The notes beneath the pieces were generated by a model, which made no database searches, was not told the DNA's origin, and saw nothing but the letters and a program-made list of their open reading frames with translations. From positions 116,473,974-116,537,973 of the forward strand of contig CM059188.1 of the NCBI GenBank assembly GCA_030323885.1: 64,000 bases of DNA, read 5' to 3'. The stretch is from Branchipolynoe longqiensis (Eukaryota; Annelida; Polychaeta; Phyllodocida; Polynoidae). Shown one piece after another: positions 30,785 to 41,954 of this stretch (position 1 is its first letter; each line of letters starts with the position of its first letter). The position numbers and the translations under genes were made by a program.

Positions 30785-32755
30785 TTCTGTATTGGTTTGA
30801 AGCCAGTTTCAAAGTTAGCTTTCCCTACACTACTGCATGGATATAGGCCCGCACTATTGCCAAACCAGAGTTGGTTTGAAGCCAGTTTCAAAGTTAGCTT
30901 TCCCTATACTACTGCATGGATATAGGCCCGCACTATTGCCAAACCAGAGTTCGTTTGAAGCCTGTTTCAAAGTTAACTCTCCCTGGATATAGGCCTTCAT
31001 CATTGGTTAACAGAAATTGGTTTTACGTCAGTTTTAAAGTTAACTCTCCTTATCATACTGCCTGGATATAACACTAGTCCAGAGTTGATTTCAAAGTTAC
31101 CTCTTATACTACTGCCTGGATGTAACACCCCTCCAGAGTTGGTGTGAAGCCAGTTTCAAAGTTACCTCTTCTTATACTACTGCCTGGATGTAACACCACA
31201 CCAGAGTTGGTTTGAAGTCAGTTTCAAAATGAACTCTCCTTATGCTACTGCATGGATATAGGCCCGCACCATTGGCAAACCAGTGTTGGTGCGAAGCCAG
31301 TTTCAAAGTTACCTCTTCTTATACTAATGCCTAGATCTAGCACCACTCCAGAGTTGGTTTGAAGTCAGTTTCAAAATAAACTCCTCTTATACTGGCAATA
31401 GCACTATTCCAGTGTTGGGTTGAAGCCAGTTTCAAAGTTGGATCTAGCGCTACTCCACAGTTGGCTTAAAGCCAGTTTCAAAGTTAACCACTTCTTATAC
31501 TACTGCCTGGATATATCACTATTCCAGCATTAGTGTGAAACCAGTTTCAAAGTTAACTGTCCCTATACTACTGCCTGATATAGCATCACTCCAGACTTGG
31601 TTTAAAGCCAGTTTCAAAGTTACCTCTGCCTATACTACTTCCCGGATATAGCACCACTCCAGACTTGGTTTAAAGCCAGTTTCAAAGATACCTCTGCCTA
31701 TGCTACTTCCCGGATATAGCACCACTCTAGACGTGGTTTAAAGCCAGCTTGAAAGTTACCTCTGCCTATATTACTTCCCGGATATAGCACCACTTCAGAC
31801 TTGGTTTAAAACCAGTTTCAAAGATACCTCTGCCTATATTACTTCCCGGATATAGCACCACTCCAGACTTGGTTTAAAGCCAGTTTCAAAGATACCTCTG
31901 CCTATGCTACTACCCAGATATAGCACCACTCCAGACCTGGTTCAAAGCCAGCTTCAAAGTTACCTCTGCCTATACTACTGCCCGGATATAGCACCACTCC
32001 AGACTTGGTTTAAAGCCAGTTTCAAAGTTACCTCTGCCTATACTACTTCCCGGATATAGCACCACTCCAGACTTGGTTTAAAGCCAGTTTCAAAGTTACC
32101 TCTGCCTATATTACTTCCCGGATATAGCACCACTCCAGACTTGGTTTAAAGCCAGTTTCAAAGATACCTCTGCCTATGCTACTACCCAGATATAGCACCA
32201 CTCCAGACTTGGTTCAAAGCCAGCTTCAAAGTTACCTCTGCCTATACTACTGCCCGGATATAGCACCACTCCAGACTTGGTTTAAAGCCAGTTTCAAAGT
32301 TACCTCTGCCTATACTACTTCCAGGATATATCACCACTCCAGACTTGGTTTAAAGCCAGTTTCAAAGTTACCTCTGCCTATACTACTTCCCGGATATAGC
32401 ACCACTCCAGACTTGGTTTAAAGCCAGTTTCAAAGTTACCTCTGCCTATACTACTTCCCGGATATAGCACCACTCCAGACTTGGTTTAAAGCCAGTTTCA
32501 AAGTTACCTCTGCCTATACTACTGCCCGGATATAGCACCACTCCAGACTTGGTTTAAAGCCAGTTTCAAAGTTACCTCTGCCTATACTACTTCCCGGATA
32601 TAGCGCCACTCCAGACTTGGTTTAAAGCCAGTTTCAAAGTTACCTCTGCCTATACTACTTCCCGGATATAGCGCCGCTCCAGACTTGGTTTAAAGCCAGT
32701 TTCAAAGTTACCTCTGCCTATACTACTTCCCGGATATAGCACCGCTCTAGCACCT
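30785..32755. repeat. 68-bp satellite, about 29 units, with 272-bp higher-order period
   Basis: The unit contains AGACTTGGTTTAAAGCCAGT, TTCAAAGTTACCTCTGCC and CGGATATAGCACCACTCC. Units before about 31550 are diverged and vary in length; later ones are nearly identical. A four-unit block with distinctive variants (TGCTACTACCCAGA, then GGTTCAAAGCCAGCTT) recurs exactly 272 bp apart (31911 and 32183). Confidence 0.95.
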
Positions 32756-33179
32756 CGCACCCTCCCGGGCCCTGCCCACTCCTCCACCACATTCACCAGT
32801 CCCTCTTCCATGCGTGACGGATGGTGCTGGCAAGGCGGCCTCCAGCAACCTGGCCTGGAGGTGTGTGAGAAGATGGTGGAAGATGCCCGTGCCTCTGACC
32901 AAGTGCATTCTGGGAGGTTTGAGCTTCCTTTTGGTGTGCGCTTGGCTGCTGGAGATGCTCACAACTAAGAAGCTTGTCTGTAGGCCATCTTCCACCGATG
33001 CTTAGCGACTTATTAAATGTCGCTGTTGGTTTATTGAGTTCAACTAGTGCGTTATGGGGTTTGGCGGCCTGGACATCATTACGACAAACAAACACTGAAC
33101 GACTACAACTTGACCCCCAAAATAGCCGGGTTTTTTTTTTATCACATGGAAATTATCTTGGTGGGACTCTATTTGCTTA
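32756..33179. other. spacer holding the dispersed segment seen at 25833
   Basis: The shared segment lies at about 32845-32925. The rest is unassigned. Confidence 0.4.
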
Positions 33180-33652
33180 TTGGGGTTTTACATCCTAGCA
33201 ACATCTAAGGTCATATCATGATAGGTAGCGACTTGTGATAATGCACACTCATGACAACTTTATAGTGCTGCCCCACTGAGCGACCAGGCTGCTGGCATCA
33301 CATCCGAATTTCTCACTCAGTCACATTATCCTGATACTGAGCTAACTAGTCCTTGTCCTATTCTAGTAATGCCGAGTACCGAGACGGGTACCGACTTGTG
33401 ACAGTGTGCACTCATGGCAACTTCATAGTGCTGCCGGAAACCAGGCCGCTGGCACCATGACCCAATATCCCACACAGTCATATTATCCTGACACTGTGCT
33501 AACCAGTCCTTGCCCTATCCTAGTAATGCCAAGCACCAGGATAGGTAGTGACAAGTATCAATTATATAAGTCATCGCTTTGACTCGACCGGGATTCGAAC
33601 TCCTAACCTTTTGCATGGGAAGTCTGCGCTCTACGGATTCGGCCACAGGCGT
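33180..33652 (-). repeat. SINE-A, two nested minus-strand copies
   Basis: The first copy (tail at 33183) runs only to TAATGCCGAG near 33376. A second body starts with GGGTACCGACTTGTGACAG and runs to a head with B-box GGGATTCGAACTCC near 33590 and the A-box region near 33635. Confidence 0.75.
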
Positions 33653-34056
33653 CTGGAACTTTAGTGGGATACGGAGAAAGAAAAGAACACGCACACGGGT
33701 TAAGCAGGGTAGAGATGATTCTCCAGAAGGAAAACATTCAGAACTGACTTTCCTTCACAAAAATAACATTTATCTTCATAGCGGCTTGTTATCGGCAGAA
33801 GACGCAGTGTCCAAAGCCGGTCGGTATAAGTGGCGCAGCAATGCACTCCTCCCCTGAGGAGTAACTATGGTAACCACATAAATAATGCACCACCCAGAAC
33901 TCAGCCCCAAACCTGGCTAGTCTCGGCCCTGAGACGTTTTTAATTGCATCCTTCCATCGCGTTCCGATACCAAAGGACCCATGTGGGCACCTGCCCGTTG
34001 GGGTGGGGGTGGGGGTGGGGGGGGGCGATGCATTTTGTATGATCACTTCCCACCTG

Positions 34057-34105
34057 TGACGTCACAGGCGTCGTAGCGAACGTGCAAGTGGATCGTGTAT
34101 AAAAG
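34057..34105 (+). promoter_or_regulatory. orphan promoter-like pair: CRE palindrome and TATA box
   Basis: TGACGTCA (34057-34064) lies 34 bp before TATAAAAG (34098-34105), with a GC-rich stretch between them. It could be a core promoter reading rightward. A LINE (34192-35290) is inserted about 90 bp downstream and no coding exon follows, so it may be a dead promoter or chance. Confidence 0.35.
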
Positions 34106-34191
34106 GAGCATTAGTCTGATGCTGTTTGGACACCGCTTCATCCACATCTCTTCTATCTCCGCTCAAGCTGCCGGCCTCCTCCTCTTTTCTT

Positions 34192-35290
34192 TTTTTTTTA
34201 CTAAATGTATTTTATTCAGCGAATAATGTGTTTTGTCAGTGCCAGAGCACTGGTCTTCCGGCCGTTCATTACAATTTGTTGGTACATAAATGACAATATC
34301 AGTTGCAATAATATCCACATGAAAAACCTATTTGATAATAGAAGCATAATATAAATTGACTATTCGTTGTAATAGTAACTGCATACAATTCCAGTTCAAC
34401 ATATGGTGAGCATGCATCAATAAATGTACAATATGATTCTAGAATTGTCTTTAAACACTTCTTTCTTCCTTTGCTTTCTCTCTTCTTTTTTCAAAAAGAT
34501 ATAACATATCTCCAATATACATATATATATTATATTGTAAATATGCAAATCAGTGGATCCAATCACCAATAACAAATGTGAGAAACCTGCTCATTTTCTA
34601 ATCCCATCACAAGTATTCCATTTTGTGTGGCCTAATGATGGGATCGAGGTCTGAGACTGAAGTGGGGACTTACATCAGACAGGTTTTATGTCAATTTAAA
34701 GGAAAATGTTAGGTAATAGGTTTTGAAAGAAGGTGCAGTAGGGGTGGGGTAGGGGTGGGAAGGGGATCAGCGTGCAGGGCTGTGTAGTGCATTTGAGAAC
34801 ATTTATATATATATGTATGTACAAGGGTCAGGGCAAGGATGGCCTTTAGAATACCTATAACTGTGTAGGGGTCTGACAGGCCTGTTGTATTTTCATTAAG
34901 TTTTTAAATTCAAGGAGACTTGTGGACCATTTTGTCCTCACTGGAAGTTTATTCCATAATGTGCCACCCCTGTAAATCGGTGCTTTAGTCAGCTTGTTTG
35001 TTAGTGGCTTGGGTATTTTTAGAAGTGTAGCATCGCTCTATCTGGTTACTCTGTTTGTATGGTCAACATATTGTTCATCATTGGATCTTTTATACATGAG
35101 ACTGAGGAGATGTGTGTCCCTCATTTGGCTAAGGTAGCTGACTTGTGCTTTAGCATGCATTTCCTTTACAAACAGGTTTTTTCCTCTGTAGGCAGTTCTA
35201 AGTGCCCTGTTTTGAATTCTCTGTAATTTGTTTTCTTCTTGTTTTGTCAGCAGTCCATATATTGGTTTGATCTCAGAAAATACTACAGGG
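34192..35290 (-). mobile_element. 5'-truncated LINE with reverse-transcriptase C-terminal remnant
   Basis: Read on the minus strand from 35290, a frame encodes KLQRIQNRALRTAYRGKN, then MRDTHLLSLMYKRSND, then YRGGTLWNKLPVRTKWS. This is the LQNRALR ... LWNxLP pattern at the end of many non-LTR reverse transcriptases. One in-frame TAG interrupts it (after NRVTR, near 35042). The frame closes near 34840. The 3' UTR, with a TCCGGCCAGAAGACCAG-like segment, continues to an A-rich tail at about 34192. The 3' UTR alone recurs at 55133-56045. The insertion disrupts the orphan promoter region just upstream. Confidence 0.7.
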
Positions 35291-35996
35291 GGAGGCCCGG
35301 TTGGCTTTCACCTTCTAATCTCTTTCGCGTTTCGTGACTCCTTCTCACCGACTTGTCACCACAGAGCGAGGAGTCATGAGTCTTTGACTCAACTCTCCTC
35401 ACTTCGCTTTCCTTCAGACTACCCTCTTCCATTTCCCCCCCCCCCCCCAAAGATTACCTCATCTCGCCCAGACTAGAGGAGAGTGTTTGCTTGGCCATGG
35501 GCCTTTCTTTCACTGCTGCACTTTCTGCTTTGCTGGAAACCCCTCGCTTACTTCCCTCTTCTCCTCCCCTACAGCGCCCAGACTCAAGTCACCACGATTA
35601 CCCCGTCACGAAATTTCCTTCTTTTGCAGCCTTCGAATGGATTCACCAGTGCCGGAACCTAATGCTGCAGTTATTTGCAGCCAGTTACCATAAAGGTCAC
35701 ACACCACCCAATCAGTTCATGCTGGCGTGTATCGCCTGGTGGACACACAGTATCCACTTCCGGTGGTTCTTCACGTATGCGCACCTCCTCACCCTACACA
35801 CACACCCACCCCCGGTCTCAGGGCAGGTCTACACAGTGTACATAATGCAGCTATCATGTCCATCCGAAACCCTGGTAGTGTTTCACACACTCCTCATGTC
35901 CACTTCACACCCAGCTGACCCTGAACGTCACACCCACACCCACAGCCCCACCCCCACCCCTACTCCCTCCTTGCACCATCTGCCCCCATCTGTTGT
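35291..35996. other. spacer, frames probably not coding
   Basis: A plus-strand frame (35491-36141) is open but has no domain. It ends inside the SINE-B copy and is rich in HT/PTP from CA-type repeats. Confidence 0.4.
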
Positions 35997-36305
35997 TGTT
36001 GAAGATTTATACTGCCTATCATGGATAAGCCTCAATAGGCTTGTTTTCACCATTAGACAGTTTGTCGATAGAAAGCCCGAGCCTACACTTTTACCGACCC
36101 AAGGGATTTTTAACCTCCCACACCATATAGACATGGTATGAGAGCAACTGGCCTTTGATGACGCTGTAAGTTATCCACAGCGGTGGAAATCCAAATTGGA
36201 AAAGATGTGGGCATGGGGAATCGAACCACCGACCTTCAGATTAGGAGGCCGACTTAGAAAAAAGTCAACCACTCTAACCACTCCACCAGAGAGAACACCA
36301 CTCAC
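35997..36305 (-). repeat. SINE-B, full length
   Basis: Minus-strand copy: tail side GAAGATTTATACTGCCTATC at 36001, B-box GGGAATCGAACCACC near 36217, A-box side CCACTCCACCAGAGAG at 36279-36294. Confidence 0.85.
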
Positions 36306-36394
36306 GTGGAGGCGAGACCCTCAACCTATACCAGCCGCTCGCCATACTCACCTCTCACTCAGCCTCCTCAGTTCGAGAGCTTCAATCTCCCCCC

Positions 36395-37395
36395 CCCCAC
36401 CATTCTCCCCCCCCCCTCCCGTTATACACCCATTCATATTGTTCCCCCAATGTAGCCGCCCCTATTCTCCCGCCATACACCATTCCTATTGTAGCCGCTA
36501 TGTTACAGACGCAACCTGACCCCACTATCCGCCCCCATACTCCCCCCATACACCATTGCTATTGTTCCCGCCATGCTACAGAGAAGAATCTCAACCCACT
36601 AGCCACCCCATACTCCCCCCATACACCCATCCATATTGTACCCGCTATGTTACAGACGATAACCTAAACCCAGTAGCCACCCAATACTCCCCCCATACAC
36701 CCATCCATATTGTACCCGCTATGTTACAGACGATAACCTCAACCCACTAGCCACCCCATACTCCCCCCATACACCCATCCATATTGTACCCGCTATGTTA
36801 CAGACGATAACCTCAACCCACTAGCCACCCCATACTCCCCCATACACCCATCCATATTATACCCGCTATGTTACAAACGATAACCTCAACCTACTAGCCA
36901 CCCCATACTCCCCCCATACACCCATCCATATTGTACCCTCTATGTTACAAATGATAACCTCAACCCACTAGCCACCCCATACTCCCCCCATACACCCATC
37001 CATATTGTACCCGCTATGTTACAGACGATAACCTCAACCCACTAGCCACCCCATACTCCCCCCATACACCCATCCATATTGTACCCGCTATGTTACAGAC
37101 GATAACCTCAACCCACTAGCCACCCCATACTCCCCCCATACACCCATTCATATTGTACCCGCTATGTTACAGAAGATAACCTCAACCCACTAGCCACCCC
37201 ATACTCCCCCCATACACCCATTCATATTGTAATCGCTATGCTACAGGCAAGAATCCCAACCCGCTATCCGCCCCCATACTCCCCCCCCCCCCATACACCA
37301 TTCCTATTGTACCCACTATGCTACAGATGAGACCCTCAACCCAGTAGCCGCCCCCATACTCCCCCCCCCCCCCCATACACCCATTCATATTGTAC
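36395..37395 (+). repeat. 74-bp minisatellite, about 13 units
   Basis: The unit is ACTAGCCACCCCATACTCC, CCCCATACACCCATCCATAT, TGTACCCGCTATGTTACAGA, CGATAACCTCAACC. The period is 74 bp (36651, 36725, 36799). Outer units are diverged and include long C-runs (37276-37292, 37361-37374). Confidence 0.93.
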
Positions 37396-37864
37396 TCGCC
37401 CCGCCCCAGCCCCGTCTCCGTCATGTCCCGCCCCGCCCCCGCCTCTGCTATGTCCCGCTCCCCCCCCCCCCCCTTGCTGCCGCTCTGTATCGGCCCTCCC
37501 CCGCCCCGCCCTCCCCCACCCCGCCCCGCCCCACCTCCGCCCACCATCATCTGCTCGCATAGCAGGGAAGTATGTCAGACCTGCGCACTCGCGCGCACCG
37601 CGTGAGAGCGTGACGTCACATGGAGAGACAGTTCTTCGTGTTCGTCAAGCCAGTCATGCTGGCAGCCATACCTACAGCGCCCTGCAACCCACCCGCGTCC
37701 CCCTACCCCACCCCTACAAGCACACTCACCACTAACCTACTCACTATGAGTGCAGTCAGCTCTAGCTCATAACCCCCACAACCCACACATAACCCCCACA
37801 CACAACCCACATATACACCCGCAGCACTAACCCACATTACACAACCTCATAATACTTAAAGCAC
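37396..37864. other. C-rich low-complexity stretch, nothing coding
   Basis: CCCCGCCC-rich DNA (37396-37555), then ordinary sequence with scattered ACCCACA units. A CRE-like TGACGTCA lies at 37611-37618. Confidence 0.45.
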
Positions 37865-37975
37865 CCGTCCTGATATGACCCAAACCCACAGCCACACCCA
37901 GGCAAACCCACAACCACACCTAGTCAATCCCACAGCACCCAAAGCCACAACCACACCCACACAAACCCACAACCA
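37865..37975 (+). repeat. block of the 26600 minisatellite unit
   Basis: Units such as CACACCCAGGCAAACCCACA and CAACCACACCTAGTCAATCC. A SINE-A tail scrap (CCGTCCTGATATGACC) precedes them. Confidence 0.7.
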
Positions 37976-38305
37976 TCATCATCATCATGCTGTCGGTCGC
38001 GATGCGACAAAGACTGCTTTCATTACTTGATTGCCACTCTCCATTTAGCTCTCTGCTGTGAGAGTGATGTCCATGAGTCGGTCTTAATGTTTCTCAGCTT
38101 CAGGTTTCTCTTGATGGTATCCTTGAACCAGAGATGAGGGCACCCTCTCTTTCTGTAACCAGAAGACAGTTGAGAGTAGAGGATCTGCTTTGGTAGCCTG
38201 TCTGATGACATCCTCATGAGGTGTCCAGTCCACCGGGGATTCTTTTTTATCAGAAGATCTTCCATAGAGGGCAGCCCTGTCCATTCGAGTATTTCCTTAT
38301 TCATT
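37976..38305 (-). pseudogene. LINE C-terminal fragment (second copy)
   Basis: The 93-residue minus-strand frame (38023-38304) is almost identical to the 24334 copy (MNKEILEWTGLPSMEDLLI at its start). On its 5' side it is joined abruptly to repeat R. The (CAT)n tail is at 37976-37990. Confidence 0.75.
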
Positions 38306-38620
38306 TCATGAAAGCTGCCTGCAAAAGTGTTGAAGTGCTGTTAGCTTTTGCAAGTTACCAGCGGCACTCTTTTGGGGAGCAAATAGAGGTCTCACACCGG
38401 CAAGAACATGTCCAGACAGGCGCAAAACTATTTGCAGTGGCTGGTCAGGAGATGTTGGGAGTTCCATACATCAACCGCCCTTGATGCTGCCCCAGTGACA
38501 TGGTTTTCTGTTCAGGGTTTGCTCCCTTAGCATTCGGTTCTGTCAAGAACCTGTACCACAAGGCAGTGGTTTACAACTCTGCAGGGCAGGGGTGCCAAAC
38601 TCCCTGAGGTATTGCAATAC
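38306..38620. repeat. repeat R, copy 2
   Basis: It matches 18756-19050 but lacks the right arm of the hairpin. It ends at CTCCCTGAGGTATTGCAATA. Confidence 0.7.
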
Positions 38621-38639
38621 CTGCATACCAACTCCTATA

Positions 38640-38745
38640 CTACCCACAACCACACCCAGTCAATCCCACAGCCACACGCCCCCAAAGCCACAACCACACA
38701 CAGCCAAAGCCACAACCACATCCAGCAAACTCCCACGATCCAGGG
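38640..38745 (+). repeat. block of the 26600 minisatellite unit
   Basis: CCACAACCACACCCAGTCAA and similar units. It ends where a Harbinger remnant starts. Confidence 0.7.
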
Positions 38746-38749
38746 TCTG

Positions 38750-39117
38750 ACGCTCGTATACGCTGGGGACACGCTTGTGTACGTTACCGGAACATTGTGA
38801 GTATGTTATATACATCAGAGACACCCGTGGGGTGCTGGTTGTACGTATGGCTAAAGTGTACCAACATATCCCAATGTATCCCTAACGTGCTCCTAACATA
38901 CGCCGATGTACACCTAATGTACAAATTTTGAATATGCACAAAATATTTTCAGAGCCTCAATGCCCGCCGATGTAAGACGTTGCATAACAACGTATCCCGA
39001 ATGTACCCGACATATGCCCAATGTATACATAACGTATGACGATGTACGCCGACGTGTTGGTCGAAAATGACATACGTCGGCATACGCTAAGGCTATACGT
39101 CGTAGTGTCACAGGCCC
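38750..39117. mobile_element. Harbinger-type MITE remnant, left end degraded
   Basis: The right end CGTAGTGTCACAGGCCC is followed by TTA. The left end (AGGGTCTGACGCTCGTATAC) is a poor match. The interior has dense degenerate CGTATGCCGACGTAT motifs like the subterminal parts of the larger elements. Confidence 0.6.
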
Positions 39118-39234
39118 TTAACGTAGCACTCTTTTGAACATGCCCAAAGATTAAATCGGAACTCACGGCCCACCCAAGTTATTACCAAGGAGAAGTATGG
39201 ATGCTGGTACGTTCAACTACGTTCAACTACATAA

Positions 39235-40575
39235 TGGGGCTGTCACATTATGACGCATCGTGCCAACGTATGCCAAAGTATGTGATTTTTGGCCGCTATG
39301 TCGGTATAAGTTGTTATACGTTATGCATGCATTAGGCGCTCGTTGGTATACATCAATGTACGTCAACGTTCGTCAAGATACGGCATAGCGCATCACGGGG
39401 TCAGCAAAGTTTTAGCATGCACAAAACTTTCGACATACGACAATATTCAACAACGTGTGGATTTTACGTCGGCCGTACATTATGTATACGTTAGGTGTAT
39501 GTTGATGTACATGATGTACGTTAGACAAACATTATCTCGATCGAGACCAGGTATGTGTCGAAGGCCGCCGGGAGTCTCCCATGAGGTGGACCCAGATTTG
39601 AGCCCCGCTGATGTAGTTGTATACTGCGGATGGCAACCTGAGTTCCTCCTTCAGGGAGGCGACCAGTGACATCACGTTGTACTGGTCCGGGCGCCGAAGG
39701 TCTTGGCGGTGGTGGTGGGCATGGCACAGGTAGCGTGCTACCTGGCGCCCCTTGTTACGTTCCCGGCGCCAGTCCGGCGGTGAAGAGGGCCATGACCTGC
39801 TGTTGTTTGTCATTTTCGTCTGATCCTGGGAAGAGAAAGGCAAATTTATGAGCTTCCCAGGATCTTAGATGGTGTTTTTCGGAATGGCGTTGGTGTTTTG
39901 GACTCGGATTCGCCCCAAGCAGAGGTTTTCGCACATCCCTTGTGCTTTCTTCTCGGTGTCTGCATCGAAGGGGGCTCGGCTGAGGGCGTCTGCGAGGATC
40001 AGGTCTCTTCCGGGTTTGTGGATGACCTCCACCTCGCAGGAGTTCATGGCGGCGAACCTCCAGAGCTCCCTGGCGCAGGCACACAATACGGCACTTGATA
40101 ACACTGATTGGGATGCCTGGTTATCTGTGTTTACCAGGATAATGTATCCTGTATTAGACAAACATTGTTCACTACATTGCACTATATTGACCTACGTTAA
40201 AGGCAGTGGGAACGTACAGTCTGCATACTGACAGTGTATGGATAATGTATGCCTAACGTACGTCTAACATATGTTTAGCATTTCTCCAGCGTGTCTTGAC
40301 ATATGTAACATATAAGGCGTAGTTCTGGCGATAGAATAACATATAGAATGTTCACCAGCGTTCTGCGAATGTACCATGAGCGTAATTCAAGCGTTTTTCA
40401 CCAGGAGGCACGTTAGCCATACTTTGGTCATACGTTGGCCATATGCTATATATACGGTATGTATACATCTAACTTTGCATCCTGCGCCGAAAGGTTTGAC
40501 GCATCTCGACATAAAAAAGTGATTTTTATGCGTTGGCTGCATGCTGGTGAGATGCGTCGTAATGTGACAGGGCCA
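39235..40575. mobile_element. non-autonomous Harbinger-type element with a retroelement insert
   Basis: The ends TGGGGCTGTCACATTATGAC and (opposite strand) TGGCCCTGTCACATTACGAC are flanked by TAA and TTA. The interior is built of degenerate GTATGTCGACGTACG-type motifs, except for 39534-40153, which is foreign. Confidence 0.8.
39534..40153 (-). pseudogene. fragment of a tyrosine-recombinase (DIRS-type) retroelement: RNase H tail and recombinase N-terminus
   Basis: On the minus strand, 40153 to about 39990 encodes ILVNTDNQASQSVL, then ACARELWRFAA, then HKPGRDLILADALSRAP. This is the end of an RNase H domain next to reverse transcriptase. A separate frame downstream (39843 to about 39545) reads LRLPSAVYNYISGAQIWVHL with surrounding helices, like the SAM-like core-binding domain of tyrosine recombinases. 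That order (RNase H, then recombinase) is typical of DIRS-type elements. Both frames are cut off: neither reverse transcriptase nor the catalytic recombinase domain is present. The fragment is flanked by the 13-bp direct repeat TTAGACAAACATT (39521-39533 and 40154-40166). A Ty3-type origin for the RNase H part alone cannot be excluded. Confidence 0.6.
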
Positions 40576-40769
40576 TTAGCCTCCACTACGTTCAACTATG
40601 TCCATTAACGTGTATATGACCAGGCCTTTAATGTCTGCTTCATTTCACCATCTACCTATGTGGCTACAGATTACACATAATGTCCTATAGAACCGCAGTC
40701 TAAGTCAGCCACCTCCTTAATGAAGCTCCCATTGACAAGTCACCTCTGTACTTGGGTATGCCTAATTAA

Positions 40770-41611
40770 AGGCCCTGTCACACTACGACGCTTCCGCCGG
40801 CGCGCCGGCAAAGTGCAAAATATTTGCAACCCGTCGAGAAACGTCGAACTTTTCGGCGCTTTGGGAGAAAGTTTGACGCGGCGCAGCGTGTTAGTGGCGG
40901 GTTGGAGGCGTGTTATTGGCGCGTTATTGGCGCGTTAGTAGCATGTTATTAGGATGTATGTAGCGTGTCAGTAGCGTGTTATTGGCGTGTTGTAGGCGCG
41001 CTGTTGGCGCGCTGTCGGCGCGTTTACGGCGTGGAGGCAGCGCGTTGGTATCGTGTTAGTATTGCGTGAACCCGTACATACCCGCCAGCAACACGTTAGG
41101 ATGCGCCCGCAGCGCGTCCACAGCGTGCGGCCAACGCATCCAGGCGTGCCGGCAACACGTCCAACGCGCCGAGAAACGCTGGAGCAACGCCAATGGCATG
41201 CCCACAACACGTCGATGGGATGTTCCCGACGCGCCGACGGAACGCTCCCATTTTGGGGGAAAAAAAGCCAACGTTAACCAACGTTGATCAACGTCCTGCC
41301 AGCGTTCCGCCGGCGCGCCGCCAACGCGTGTCGACGTGTTGCTAACGCGTCCGTAACGCGCCCTCCAACCCGTTGGCGCGCGTCGCCGCGCGTCCAAAGT
41401 TTTGTGCATGCACAAAACCTCGACGCGCCCCGACGCGCGCCGATGCGCGCCGACGCGTCCATTCACACGTTGCTATGTACCGACGCGCCGGTAACGTGCC
41501 GGCAACGCGCCAGTAACGTGCCGGACGTGTACCGACGTGTTGAACAAAAACCCAACCCGTCGGCACGCGTCGAAGCGCGTTGGTGAGAAACGTCGTAGTG
41601 TGACAGGGCCT
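40770..41611. mobile_element. non-autonomous Harbinger-type element, GC-rich
   Basis: The ends AGGCCCTGTCACACTACGAC and (opposite strand) AGGCCCTGTCACACTACGAC are identical, with TAA on both sides (40767-40769, 41612-41614). The interior is GC-rich, with GCGCGTTATTGGCGCGTT-type and GACGCGCCGACGCG-type repeats. No transposase is present. Confidence 0.88.
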
Positions 41612-41612
41612 T

Positions 41613-41919
41613 AAGCTAACATTCCATATACGCGGCATGCGAATGCATATGCGGCATTCGGCATGTCATTTTCGGTCTTTCTTGCTCCAAATTTGTGATG
41701 GAAAGTCAAAGTTCCTGTTTGCTCTATGGCAAATGGTGGAGCATTCGCATTCGCACCAATCGATCCATGGAGTGATCCACTTGCCACATTTGAATTTGCG
41801 TTCGCATTCACATTCGCACTCGTATCCGGAAATATGGAAGCGCCTCTCTGCATTTACATGCTCTTCTGTTTTTTTTGTCACATTCGCATTCGCATACCGC
41901 ATATATGGAATCTTAGCTT
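41613..41919. repeat. MITE family 2 (M1), copy 2
   Basis: The ends are AAGCTAACATTCCATATA and TATATGGAATCTTAGCTT. The body matches 3047-3316 throughout (GATCCATGGAGTGATCCACT versus GATCCATGGAGCGATCCACT). Confidence 0.85.
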
Positions 41920-41954
41920 TAGCCTCCAGTCGCCCCGACCACGAGAACAGTCGC

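Noticed and set aside
35491..36141. 216-codon plus-strand frame, possible gene downstream of the CRE/TATA pair
   Set aside because: It ends inside a SINE-B copy, contains HTHTHSPTPTP-type low complexity and has no recognisable domain.
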